From NCBI RefSeq assembly GCF_011044975.1, contig NZ_JAAKZV010000010.1, positions 1-64,000 on the forward strand: a stretch of 64,000 bases of DNA, given 5' to 3'. This stretch comes from Streptomyces coryli (GTDB lineage: Bacteria; Actinomycetota; Actinomycetes; Streptomycetales; Streptomycetaceae). Made by a program: the position numbers and the translations under genes. Positions within the stretch are counted from its first letter, which is position 1. Each line of letters starts with the position of its first letter. The notes under the pieces were generated by a model. That model was not told where the DNA came from. It did no database searches and saw only the letters and a program-made list of their open reading frames with translations. Of the stretch, positions 39,404 through 47,991 are shown in pieces.

Positions 39404-39472
39404 GCAGAAGCCTGGAGCGGAGGGGTAGCCAAAGCGGTGATGGGGCTCGGCTGCACCGGTAGCCAGCGCTGG

Positions 39473-40645
39473 TCAGCCCACGATTCGGCGTACGGCCACG
39501 GTCCTGGGTTTCCAGTCCGCCACCTTGTTGATTTTGACGGTGGATCCGGGCTTGTGAGCGTGTACGACGAGCCCCGACCCGATCGCCATACCGACGTGAC
39601 TCCCGCCCTCGGTAAAGATCAGATCGCCGGGCTTCAGCTGGCTGATCGCCACGCCGCGGCCGTCGTTCATCTGGTCGTAGGTGACCCGCGTGATCCGGAT
39701 GCCGGCGTCGCGGTAGGCGACCTGCATCAGCGACGAGCAGTCGCACCGACGCGCGGCGACCTTGCCATGCGGGTTGGTGCAGTCGCCGCCCCACTGATAC
39801 GGAGTGCCGAGCTGCTGCAGCGCCCAACGGATCGCCTTCTGCACCGCGGGCGGGACGGTGGCCGGCACCTGGTAGCCCTTGGGCAGTCCGCCGCCTTGGG
39901 GGAGGGGGCCGAGGTCTCCACCGTCGCCGGCTTGCTCCGCGCACCCCGAACCCGCGCCGGTGCCGGCGGCCCAGGCCGGCACCGTGCTCCCTGCCCCGGC
40001 GGTACCGCCGTTGCCGAGCGTGGGGGCGAGAGCTTGTTGGAGGGCGACGGCGAGCGGCTCCCACTTCGCGTACGCGTCGGGGTAGCCGGACTTCTGCACC
40101 TTCTGTGCGGCGTCGGTGACCGGCATCTGCTGCCAGCCGTCGACCTTCAGCAGCCGGGAGTAGAACTTCTTGCTCGCGTACACCGGATCGTGCACCTGCG
40201 CGGCGGTGCCCCAGCCCATCGAGGGCCGTTGCTGGAACAGGCCGATGGAGTCGCGATCCCCGCCCGGATTATTGATCAGCCGGGATTCCTGCATGGCGGT
40301 GGCGAGCGCGACGACCTGCCCGCGGGCGGGCACCTTCATTGCGGCGCCGGTGGCGACGATCGTGCGGGCGCTGGGGATCTGCTTGCTCGGTTCGGTGAGC
40401 CCTTCCACCCGCACGCCCTTGGCGTTGTCGCCGCCGGCGAGGAGCTGCTGCACCTGCGCGGCCAGCGCCGCATCGCCGGCGCCGGTGGTGCAGGCGGCGT
40501 TCTGCCGGCGGGCCATCTGCTCGCGGACGTCGGCGAGATACCCGGCTATCGCGATCAGCACGATGGCGAGAATGAACAGCGGCGGAGTGGACCACAGCCC
40601 GCGCCTCGCCCAGCGCCGCCACGGGGGCTTTTCGGCGGTGGTCAT
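39473..40645 (-). CDS. conjugation wall hydrolase: lysozyme-like plus NlpC/P60 domains, 390 aa
   Basis: A single membrane helix (about residues 20-40, PPLFILAIVLIAIAGYLADV) is followed by a transglycosylase-like domain (ATAMQESRLINNPGGDRDSI, GLFQQRPSMGWGT; catalytic Glu in QES) and a C-terminal NlpC/P60 peptidase (GTPYQWGGDC, RCDCSSLMQVAYRDAGI with catalytic Cys, GSHVGMAIG, VVHAHK with His). Bifunctional VirB1-like hydrolases open peptidoglycan for the type IV secretion channel of Gram-positive conjugative elements. It overlaps the VirB6-like gene by 4 nt and is the last gene of the operon. Confidence 0.85.
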   Translation of the reverse strand: MTTAEKPPWRRWARRGLWSTPPLFILAIVLIAIAGYLADVREQMARRQNAACTTGAGDAALAAQVQQLLAGGDNAKGVRVEGLTEPSKQIPSARTIVATGAAMKVPARGQVVALATAMQESRLINNPGGDRDSIGLFQQRPSMGWGTAAQVHDPVYASKKFYSRLLKVDGWQQMPVTDAAQKVQKSGYPDAYAKWEPLAVALQQALAPTLGNGGTAGAGSTVPAWAAGTGAGSGCAEQAGDGGDLGPLPQGGGLPKGYQVPATVPPAVQKAIRWALQQLGTPYQWGGDCTNPHGKVAARRCDCSSLMQVAYRDAGIRITRVTYDQMNDGRGVAISQLKPGDLIFTEGGSHVGMAIGSGLVVHAHKPGSTVKINKVADWKPRTVAVRRIVG

Positions 40646-42651
40646 GGCCGCTGGTTCCGTGGCCGGTTCGGTCGCGGTCTGGGCGCGGGCCGGCGGCCGC
40701 CGCGGCGCCGGTTGAGCCGGGTGGCCAGGGCGGCGGCGCCATCGCGGCGCAGTGCCCCGGCGGCGGCGCCGGCGGCGTTGCCGGTGGCCAGGGCGCCGCC
40801 GACCATCGCGACCTGGGCGAGGGTGTTGACGACCCGGCGAGGTGAGGGCAGCGGTCCGGCCGGTGCCGGCGGGGTGGCCAGGACGCTGTTGCCGATCCCG
40901 CCGATGCGGTTGGAGGAAAGGCGGGTGCGGATGTTCCGGCCGATCTCCTTGGACTTCAGGGCGAGGGCTTTGCGCTTCTTCATCGCCGCCAGGCAGATGA
41001 TGTCCAGGATCAGGAAGCGGAGGGTGAGGCCGCCGGTGCCGAACTCCTTGGCGGGGACCTCCATGAGCGCGCGAACGGCCACGATGAACAGGCCGAGCAG
41101 CATGGCTGCGGTGAACATCTCGACCAGGGAGCGGGCGACGGAAGCGAGCCAGCCCCACAGGTAGGCGCGGCCGGCGCCGGGGGCGATGCCGGCGACGAGG
41201 GCGGCCTCGCCGCGTACGGCGTCGTAGGCGATGCGGGCCTGAGCCATCAGGAAGGTGGCGGCGATGTAGCAGCCCAGCGCCACGATGATGAGCGCCGCGA
41301 TGAGGATGAAGGCGCAGCCGATCAACTTGTCCCAGGAGGCCCGTTTGGCGTCGCCGGCGTTCGGCACGCACTTGGCCTCGAACTTCTCCAGCGGCGGTTC
41401 GCCGTAGTGGTTCTTCGCCCAGTCCCAGCCGAGCCCGTACGCCCAGGCGCCGACGTCGCCGGCCGGGCCTTCGGTGAAGCTGCCGTTGATGAGGGCGTTG
41501 GCCGGCTGGATCGTGTTGAGCACGCCGTTGATGCCCTTGGAGACGAAGCTCTTCGCCTTGTCGCGGCGTTCGTTCTCAGCCCGCTCCCAGGTGGCCTGCT
41601 GCAGCATCGCGTCGGCGTACAGCTTGGTGCAGTCGTCATCGAAGGTCCGCCCGTACTTGATCAGCTGAGAGGGGCGGACGATGAACGCATCGGTGAGGGC
41701 GTCGGTGATCGGACGGACCAGCACGCCCGTCGTCGTGTTGTCGGCTGTCGGGTTGGGGTTGGTCTCCCGCGGGTTGTCCTCGGGGGCGCCGGCGTCGACG
41801 ATGACGTCGGCGACGGCGAGGGAGAGCTGCTTGACGGTGCCGACGGCGCCGCCGTTCTCGCCGCTCATCAGCACGGACGTGGGAGAGAAGACGGTGGTGG
41901 CGGCGACGGCGGAGATGACGACCGACAGCGCCGCATCACCCCAGCCACGGGCGCGGTCGCCGAAGAAGATGTGCCAGGCGCAGATCAGGGCGCAGGCGGC
42001 GAGCAGCAGGCCGGGCAGGCCCAGGGTGTAAATGACCTGGGTGTGCAACGCATTGGCGACGGCCAGGACCGGTTTGAGAAGGATCTGCGCGAGCCCGAAC
42101 CCGAGCGCCCAGGCGATCAGCCAGCAGCAGAACGCGACCAGCCATTTGATGGCCATGAAGCACAGCTCGGTGAGCAGGTTGATGACGCCGTTCTGCCAAT
42201 CGAGGTCAAGGAATTCCTTTTCGCCGTTGCCGACGTCGTACACGGAGATCGGCACCCCGTTGGCGTCGGTCACGTTGAAGATGGACAGCACACCGCCCTC
42301 CTGCTTGGAGGTGCGCATCTTCTCGGCGTCGACACCCAGCAGCTTCGCCTGCTCGCTGTCGCTGAGCTTCTCCTTCTGGGACTTCTCGAAGTCCTCCAAG
42401 GCCTCCTTGTCGGCGGGGGAGATGTCGTCCAGGTTGTAGCCGTCCTCGCCCGTGTCGCCCGTGCCGCCGGCGCCGGGATCGGCGGGGGCGGTGGCGGCCG
42501 GGTCCGGGGCCGGCGGGTCGGTCGGGTCGGCGACGGCGTTGGTCAGCGGGCCGAGCAGGGTGAAGCTGGTGGCCGCGAGCATCGCGACCACCAGCACCCG
42601 GCGTCGGCCGTACGCACTGCCCAGCCGGGCGAAGACCTTGGGGCGCCTCAT
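40642..42651 (-). CDS. VirB6/TrbL-like polytopic membrane protein, 669 aa
   Basis: ATG 42651 (MRRPKVFARLGSAYGRRR) overlaps the VirB4 stop by 4 nt. A signal-like helix (RVLVVAMLAATSFTLLGPLT) precedes an acidic Pro-rich segment. At least six membrane helices follow, including LCFMAIKWLVAFCCWLIAWA, GLPGLLLAACALICAWHIFF, GCAFILIAALIIVALGCYIA and MFTAAMLLGLFIVAVRAL. The tail is basic and Ala-rich. Such proteins form the inner-membrane pore part of T4SS-like conjugation machines in Gram-positive bacteria. Family assignment is from topology and position after VirB4. Confidence 0.75.
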   Translation of the reverse strand: MRRPKVFARLGSAYGRRRVLVVAMLAATSFTLLGPLTNAVADPTDPPAPDPAATAPADPGAGGTGDTGEDGYNLDDISPADKEALEDFEKSQKEKLSDSEQAKLLGVDAEKMRTSKQEGGVLSIFNVTDANGVPISVYDVGNGEKEFLDLDWQNGVINLLTELCFMAIKWLVAFCCWLIAWALGFGLAQILLKPVLAVANALHTQVIYTLGLPGLLLAACALICAWHIFFGDRARGWGDAALSVVISAVAATTVFSPTSVLMSGENGGAVGTVKQLSLAVADVIVDAGAPEDNPRETNPNPTADNTTTGVLVRPITDALTDAFIVRPSQLIKYGRTFDDDCTKLYADAMLQQATWERAENERRDKAKSFVSKGINGVLNTIQPANALINGSFTEGPAGDVGAWAYGLGWDWAKNHYGEPPLEKFEAKCVPNAGDAKRASWDKLIGCAFILIAALIIVALGCYIAATFLMAQARIAYDAVRGEAALVAGIAPGAGRAYLWGWLASVARSLVEMFTAAMLLGLFIVAVRALMEVPAKEFGTGGLTLRFLILDIICLAAMKKRKALALKSKEIGRNIRTRLSSNRIGGIGNSVLATPPAPAGPLPSPRRVVNTLAQVAMVGGALATGNAAGAAAGALRRDGAAALATRLNRRRGGRRPAPRPRPNRPRNQRP

Positions 42652-45239
42652 GCCGCGGCCTCGGTCCGCATGGGGGTGGAGTGGATGTTCGCCGCAATCT
42701 TGGGGTCGGCGGGCATCAGCACCTGCATGGTGCCGATGCGGCCGCGCAGGTCCCGGTAGAGGCATTCGCCGCGGCGGGCGGCCTTCTCCTCATCCGATAC
42801 GTCCAGCGGGGAGAGCTGGGAGGTGACCAGCTCGACGAGCTTCGGATCATCCGGGTCGAGCTCGAGGAAAGCCAGGGCCCGCTTGGCGAGCTTGCTGTCG
42901 CTCTGCCGGAACACGAGCCGATGCCGGATAAGCCCGCGAATGATCAGGCCGCGTTCACTGTTGGACGGCCCGAAGTCCTCCGGATCGTGGGAGCCGAGGA
43001 ACGCCGCGGCGTTGTTCTTCCGCCCGTCGCGGACGACCTCCAGCACGAGCTCGAGGCCTTCCTCGGAGTTGGTCAGCCACCAGCACTCGTCCCACACGCA
43101 GACGACGAACTCCTCCTTGGAGGCGTAGGCAACCTGCCGGCACAGCGCCCCGATCAGGTACATCACCGCCCGTCCCAGCACCTTCTCGAACTCCAGGCGC
43201 TCGATGCGGTGCTCGGAGGCCAGCTCAGCCTTCTTCGGCAGCATCAGGTCGGCGACGGAGAAGACGACACTGTCCGCGTCCGGGGTCTGCACGGCCGGCA
43301 GGGTGGGGTCGAACACGACCCGGGCGAGGTCCTTGCGGGACACCGCCGAGAGTTTGCGGGCCAGATTCTGTGAGGCGGTGTCGCCGCCGCGGCCGCGTTC
43401 GGCCAGCTCGTCGACCAGGCCGGTCATGGACGGGCCCGGCCGGGCCAGCACCGCGGCCACGGCCTCGGACAGCGCCACACCCTCCAGATCCATCGGCTTC
43501 ACGCCGAGCAGCAGCGTCAGGAACGACTCGGTGAACCGCGCCGCCTCGTCGGCGTCGAAGATCCTGAGCGGGTCGAGGGAGACCTGCGCGTGCCGGTCGA
43601 CGGTGATGACCTCGGTGGAGCCCGGGCACGCCCTGGCGAACCGGACCCATTCCTGATCACGGGTGCGGTCGACGATGACGGCGCGGCCGCGGGACGCGGC
43701 GTACCCGAGGCGGCGGCCGCGCAGCAGCACCGAGTTGACCGCCGACTTCTTCGCGAACGACTTGCCGACACCGAGCTCCCCGATGAACCCGGCCGAGGCG
43801 GAGGTGTCGTTGCGCGGGCCGTAGGAGAAGTCCACCAGCACGGGGCGCACCCCGCCGGCGGCGAGCTGCTGCGCGTACAGGTGGCCGGTGTCGTCGCCGA
43901 GGTTGGAGCCGCACCAGGGCATCGCCATGGCGAAGTCGCGGGCGAGGAGAGACTGGGCGTAGTCGCGCAGGACCATGGGGGTGCGGCAGCCGGGCAGCAT
44001 CGCGGTGAACAGGCTGGCCTGTTCGCCCAGCGGCCGGTTGAAGGTGTAGTCACCGCCGCCGAAGTGGCTGCTGAGCGCGCCGGCCCGGTCCTCGGCTACC
44101 TCGGCGGTGGGCCCCCACACGGCCAGGGTGACCATCGCCTGCACGGCGACCTCCTGGCGGGAGGCGGTGATGCGCTGGCTGTAGTCGTCGAGGCCTTCCT
44201 CGGCCGTGGCGACGTCGGCGGGCGGGCCGGCCGGGTCGTCGCGGTATTCGTTGGCCTGGCCCTTGACGGCCCGGCGCCGCTTGCGGGTCTTGGCTTCCGC
44301 CTTCTGCCCGGGGACGATCTTCAGGCGGGCTGCCCAGTCCACCGGGAACGGGAAGTCGTCGAGCTGCTGCAGATACTCGCTGCCGGGGAAGCGGAAGCGT
44401 TCGGGCATCTCGCCGAGGGCGAGCAGCACTTGGTAGGAGTCGCCCCATTCGGTGGCGACCTGCACGAAGCGGCGCTGGAAGGGGTTGTCCAACGCGCGGC
44501 CGCCGTCGCCTTGATTGGTGGGCAGTCCGCCCTCGGCGAGCACCACCTGCGACAGCGCTGCGACTTGCCGGCCGCGGCCGCGGGTGCGGCTGGGGATGCC
44601 TCCCTCGTCCCCGCCGGCCGCAGGTTCGGCGGCGGGGTCGGGCAGCAGCGGCTCGAGCAGCCCGCGCCGCGCGCTGTGGGCGTAGATCCACAGGATTTCC
44701 GCCTCGGATGCCGGCCGGGTCTCGATCGCGGACGGCCACTGTGCGGCCATGCGCTGCGCCTGCTCCAGCCGGGCGGTCTCCTCGGCGGTGGTGACGGGGG
44801 CGGGCAGCAGGCCGAGCGCGGATTCCACCTGCGCCCGGGCTGCCGCGGCGACCTCGCGCGCCTGGGCGAGGCGGGAGACGGCAGGCAAAGGGACCACGAG
44901 CCAGTCGGTGCGGCCGGTCAGTTCGACTTCCTCGAGCTGGTCCAGCACGCGGTGGGAGAGCTCCTCCATCCGGGCGGAGGCCTCGGTGTTGGCGCTGATG
45001 TCGATGTCGGCGGTCATCGCCCGCACCACGGCTACCGGGTCGATCTGCGGGCACAGCGACAGCATCATCGGCTCGCCCTGCAGCGTTTTGATCAACGTCT
45101 CCAGGGCCTTGAGCCGGCGGGTCCGCGCGACGTACGGGGAGTGGCTGTAGTTGGCCGAGGTCACCCGCCACACCCCGAACACGGCGCCGTACGTGGTGAA
45201 GATCAGATTTCCGGTGATGTGCCGGATGGGCAGCTGCAT
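42648..45239 (-). CDS. VirB4/TraC-type conjugation ATPase, 863 aa
   Basis: Walker A is GELGVGKS (residues 487-494) and Walker B FVVCVWDE (711-718), followed by CWWLTNSEEGLELVLEVVRD as in VirB4 proteins. The N-terminal 450 residues include a Lys/Arg-rich insert (TKRKRRRAVKG-like, about 315-328) and a TrwK/CagE-type region. VirB4 energises assembly and transport of the conjugation channel at the inner membrane. It is preceded by a small VirB3/PrgI-like membrane gene 8 nt upstream and followed by the VirB6-like gene with 4-nt overlap. Confidence 0.9.
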   Translation of the reverse strand: MQLPIRHITGNLIFTTYGAVFGVWRVTSANYSHSPYVARTRRLKALETLIKTLQGEPMMLSLCPQIDPVAVVRAMTADIDISANTEASARMEELSHRVLDQLEEVELTGRTDWLVVPLPAVSRLAQAREVAAAARAQVESALGLLPAPVTTAEETARLEQAQRMAAQWPSAIETRPASEAEILWIYAHSARRGLLEPLLPDPAAEPAAGGDEGGIPSRTRGRGRQVAALSQVVLAEGGLPTNQGDGGRALDNPFQRRFVQVATEWGDSYQVLLALGEMPERFRFPGSEYLQQLDDFPFPVDWAARLKIVPGQKAEAKTRKRRRAVKGQANEYRDDPAGPPADVATAEEGLDDYSQRITASRQEVAVQAMVTLAVWGPTAEVAEDRAGALSSHFGGGDYTFNRPLGEQASLFTAMLPGCRTPMVLRDYAQSLLARDFAMAMPWCGSNLGDDTGHLYAQQLAAGGVRPVLVDFSYGPRNDTSASAGFIGELGVGKSFAKKSAVNSVLLRGRRLGYAASRGRAVIVDRTRDQEWVRFARACPGSTEVITVDRHAQVSLDPLRIFDADEAARFTESFLTLLLGVKPMDLEGVALSEAVAAVLARPGPSMTGLVDELAERGRGGDTASQNLARKLSAVSRKDLARVVFDPTLPAVQTPDADSVVFSVADLMLPKKAELASEHRIERLEFEKVLGRAVMYLIGALCRQVAYASKEEFVVCVWDECWWLTNSEEGLELVLEVVRDGRKNNAAAFLGSHDPEDFGPSNSERGLIIRGLIRHRLVFRQSDSKLAKRALAFLELDPDDPKLVELVTSQLSPLDVSDEEKAARRGECLYRDLRGRIGTMQVLMPADPKIAANIHSTPMRTEAAA

Positions 45240-45247
45240 GAGACGAC

Positions 45248-45880
45248 CTACCTCGAGGCGTGCGAAGGATCAGTAGGGGAGTGCTGCTGCAGCAGGAGCT
45301 GCAGCGGGGAGGCCACCGGGCCGTCCGCGGCCGCGGTCGCGGTCGCCGGGAGCGCGCCGGGGGAGGGGATAGCCGGGTGGCGAGGGCCCGGCGCGGGGCG
45401 TGCCGGGCTACCGGTAGCCGGGCGCTCGGCTACCGGTAGCCGAGCGGGCGCGGTGGCCGGCCGCGGCCCGGCCCCTCCGAGATTCACGCGCAGGCTGACC
45501 GCGGTGGGCCGCGGCCGGGTCAAGGCGCGGCCATGCAGGCGGCCGCGGCGCGGGGTGAGGAGGAACAGCAGGGCACTGGCCGCGGCGGCGGCCGGGTTGC
45601 GGCCGTCGACGTGCAGATACCGCAGCGCCCATGCCGCGCCGTACGGGATGACGATGAGGACGACCAGGTCGAACCAGCCGCCGGTGGACCAGAAGGAGCG
45701 GGTGAGCAGCAGCGGCACGAACAGCGCCACCATCACGCCGAGCTGGGTGAGCGTGTAAGGGCCGCCGGGCAGCCGGGCCTTGCCGCCCGGGGTCATGCCG
45801 ACCACGAGCGGCATCCGCTGGGCCTTGGTGTAGTTGCGGCCGATCAGCTCGCCGTCGGCGGGGGCGTCGGCGACCATCAT
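45248..45880 (-). CDS. VirB3/PrgI/TcpE-like membrane protein, 210 aa
   Basis: The N-terminal half holds two adjacent membrane helices (TLTQLGVMVALFVPLLLTRS; WFDLVVLIVIPYGAAWALRY) preceded by a short strand region (PLVVGMTPGGKARL), the usual form of PrgI/TcpE/VirB3-type partners encoded just before VirB4. The C-terminal half (about 110-210) is low-complexity, Pro/Ala-rich and contains two perfect GGCTACCGGTAGCC-type palindromes in its coding DNA. The start overlaps the stop of the VirB2-like gene by 4 nt. Confidence 0.65.
   Translation of the reverse strand: MMVADAPADGELIGRNYTKAQRMPLVVGMTPGGKARLPGGPYTLTQLGVMVALFVPLLLTRSFWSTGGWFDLVVLIVIPYGAAWALRYLHVDGRNPAAAAASALLFLLTPRRGRLHGRALTRPRPTAVSLRVNLGGAGPRPATAPARLPVAERPATGSPARPAPGPRHPAIPSPGALPATATAAADGPVASPLQLLLQQHSPTDPSHASR
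45406..45446. repeat. two tandem perfect palindromes with GGCTACCGGTAGCC core
   Basis: GGCTACCGGTAGCC (45406-45419) and CGCTCGGCTACCGGTAGCCGAGCG (45423-45446, 24 bp) lie 3 bp apart inside the low-complexity part of the VirB3-like gene. The same core is found in the 39.4 and 49.0 kb repeats. Confidence 0.85.
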
Positions 45881-46212
45881 TTGCCCCAGTTGTTCGTGCC
45901 GCCCCAGTCGCCGTCACGAGGGGCTTCGTCGTTGTAGTCGCTGATGTCGTTGCCGGCCAGCTCGGAGAGCTGGTCCAGGTTCCAGGCGCCGCCCCAGACG
46001 ACGGCGGCGAGCAGCACGGCGGCGATCGTCGGGCCGGGGGCGCGGGTGCGCCAGCCGACGACCAGCACGAACAGCACGCACAAGCCCGGGATGCCGACCT
46101 TCAAGATCAGGCCGGTCATGTCGGTGCCGATGTTGCCGAGCCAGTCGAGGAAGCCGTCGGCCGCCAGGGGCGTAGCGCCCTGGCCGGCGGCGAAGTTGAT
46201 GACGTTGTTCAT
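45877..46212 (-). CDS. small VirB2-like membrane protein, 111 aa
   Basis: A short polar start (MNNVINFAAGQGATPLAADG) is followed by an amphipathic region and two hydrophobic helices (LILKVGIPGLCVLFVLVVGW; PTIAAVLLAAVVWGGAW). The tail is acidic and Gly/Asn rich (DISDYNDEAPRDGDWGGTNN). Size and two-helix layout before VirB3 and VirB4 fit a VirB2-like pilin or channel subunit, though no signal cleavage site is clear. It lies 24 nt after the TcpC-like gene. Confidence 0.55.
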   Translation of the reverse strand: MNNVINFAAGQGATPLAADGFLDWLGNIGTDMTGLILKVGIPGLCVLFVLVVGWRTRAPGPTIAAVLLAAVVWGGAWNLDQLSELAGNDISDYNDEAPRDGDWGGTNNWGK

Positions 46213-46236
46213 GACGCGGTACTCCCTGCAGATGAG

Positions 46237-47307
46237 TTACGAGGTGGGGTTGGGGGTGGTGGCGAAGGCGGGGGCTGGGTCGAGGGAGGTGACCTCCCAG
46301 CGGCCGGCGCGGGAGGTCAGCGTCAGCGCGTACTGCAGCGGGGTGGCCTGCTCGCCGCGGGTGGCGGTGGCCTGGATCAGCAGCCGCATCCGGACCCCGT
46401 CCGGCGGCGGGCCTTCGCCCATCTGCCGGTCGGCGGCGAACTCCTCGACCTCGACGGCCTCGTACGGGGCCGGCGTCACCGGCGACAGCCGCGTACGAGG
46501 GGACAGGTAGCGGGACAGGTCGCCCTGCCCGGCCAGATACGACGCCAGGAACGAGCGCGCCGTCTGCACCCGCGGGTCCTGGTCGCTGGCCGGTGCCATC
46601 TGCCCGTACGCCAGCGCCGGCGTCTTCGCCTGCTTCGGCGCGGCGACCTCCGAGGGCAGGGCGAGGGCGACGTAGGCGCGGCTGCCGGCCTTCTGGGTGG
46701 CGGCCTGTACGGGCACCTGGAAGTAGCGCAGCGCCGGCTGCGCGTCCTCCTCGTCCCGCTCGGCCCTGCCTTTGCCCCTGCTCTTCGCGGCGGGGGTGGT
46801 CTCCAGCCGCACCGCGACGGTGATCGACCAGGCGCCGTGCGGGCCTTGCCGCATGCCGACGGTGGTGGCCTGGTCGGCACGGACCGTGCCCGGGTCGGTG
46901 GTCAGCCGCAGCTGCTTGGCGGCCGGGTAGTACGGGACGAGACTGGATTCCTGCCCGCGGCCGGCGGCGGTGTAGGCGGTGACGAACAGCTCCGCGAACC
47001 CGGCCGCACCGCTGCCGTCGGAGCTGCTGGCCGCCTTCGCCGGGGCCGGCTTTGCCGCCGGGCTCGATCCTCCGTTGGAGGCTTGGGCGAAGGCGGCGAG
47101 CGCGAGCAGCGGACTTGTGATGATCAGCGTCCACAGCAGCCCGCGCACCAGACGGCTGGCCAAGGTGAGCCGGCTGACATCGGCGACGGCCGCGGTCTCG
47201 TCGCTGCCGTAGACGGCGCCGTCCTCGTACGCTTCGACGTCCTGCGGCGGAGCGAAGCCGTCGTGCGGGCGGGCGGGGGAGTGGCGCCTCTTGCGCTGGC
47301 TGGTCAT
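46237..47307 (-). CDS. TcpC/VirB8-like conjugation protein, 356 aa
   Basis: A cytoplasmic start of about 50 residues is followed by one membrane helix (LVRGLLWTLIITSPLLALAA, about 53-72) and a large extracytoplasmic part. That part appears to contain two similar alpha+beta segments of NTF2 type (FAELFVTAYTAAGRGQESSL and ARSFLASYLAGQGDLSRYLS), as in TcpC, the VirB8-like scaffold of Gram-positive T4SS. A Lys/Glu-rich loop separates strands. Start and preceding gene overlap by 4 nt. Confidence 0.7.
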   Translation of the reverse strand: MTSQRKRRHSPARPHDGFAPPQDVEAYEDGAVYGSDETAAVADVSRLTLASRLVRGLLWTLIITSPLLALAAFAQASNGGSSPAAKPAPAKAASSSDGSGAAGFAELFVTAYTAAGRGQESSLVPYYPAAKQLRLTTDPGTVRADQATTVGMRQGPHGAWSITVAVRLETTPAAKSRGKGRAERDEEDAQPALRYFQVPVQAATQKAGSRAYVALALPSEVAAPKQAKTPALAYGQMAPASDQDPRVQTARSFLASYLAGQGDLSRYLSPRTRLSPVTPAPYEAVEVEEFAADRQMGEGPPPDGVRMRLLIQATATRGEQATPLQYALTLTSRAGRWEVTSLDPAPAFATTPNPTS

Positions 47308-47561
47308 GCGGTTCCTCCCGTCCAGGCGCCGTGGCGCTCCAGGTCGGCGATCTGGGCGCGCAGCGCCGGCTCGTCGCGGTCCCGAAGCGCGTTCAGGGAA
47401 GCCACCACCGCGTCCGCTTCCACGGCGATGAAGGAGCGCAGCTCGTCGTAGGTGGCCTCGTCGAGGGGGCGGCTGACCAGCGCGACGCCGAGCCGGATCG
47501 CCTGCGTCCAGCCCTCGTTGATGCGCCGCTGGTCCGCATCCAGTTGCTCCGGCTCACGCAT
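47304..47561 (-). CDS. hypothetical helical protein, 85 aa
   Basis: The protein is entirely helical and acidic (REPEQLDADQRRINEGWTQA, LVSRPLDEATYDELRSFIAV) with no membrane segment. It overlaps the upstream gene by 8 nt and the TcpC-like gene by 4 nt, so it is part of the conjugation operon. No family recognised. Confidence 0.55.
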   Translation of the reverse strand: MREPEQLDADQRRINEGWTQAIRLGVALVSRPLDEATYDELRSFIAVEADAVVASLNALRDRDEPALRAQIADLERHGAWTGGTA

Positions 47562-47958
47562 CGGCGGGCCCTTCCTTTACGGCGGCGCCGTCGACGGCGT
47601 ACGGGCGATCGGCCGGCGCCTCGGCGCCGGCCGATGCGGCGGGGCGGGAGGTGCGAACCGCCGTGACCGCGGCGGCCACCAGGAACGCCGCGGCGGCGAT
47701 CCACGCCAGGTACTGCGCGGCGGCGAAGACCAGTTGGACGACGGTGTTGGTGAACCAGATGTCCGCGTCGACGTGGAGCTTCGCGGCCTCGGCGTCGGCG
47801 CGGGCGCTCGCCCGGGCGGCGACGTCGCTGCAGGTGCCGGCCGTCACGGCGAGCACGAGGGCGCTGGCCGTCAGGTAGAGCTGCCGGCGCACGGGATCTG
47901 GCAGAGGGAACAGCGGCCGGCGGGTCCGCTTGCAGTGATCACATGGGTCGTGGGGCAT
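47554..47958 (-). CDS. small membrane protein with N-terminal CxxC, 134 aa
   Basis: MPHDPCDHCKRTRRPLFPLP gives a CxxC pair at the very start. Two or three hydrophobic segments follow (QLYLTASALVLAVTAGTCS; FTNTVVQLVFAAAQYLAWIA AAAFLV region). The C-terminus is soluble and acidic. It starts 33 nt after the 47992 gene and belongs to the leftward conjugation operon. Function unknown. Confidence 0.55.
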   Translation of the reverse strand: MPHDPCDHCKRTRRPLFPLPDPVRRQLYLTASALVLAVTAGTCSDVAARASARADAEAAKLHVDADIWFTNTVVQLVFAAAQYLAWIAAAAFLVAAAVTAVRTSRPAASAGAEAPADRPYAVDGAAVKEGPADA

Positions 47959-47991
47959 GAAAGATCCCTTCTGAGTGGGCAGGGGTGGGCG

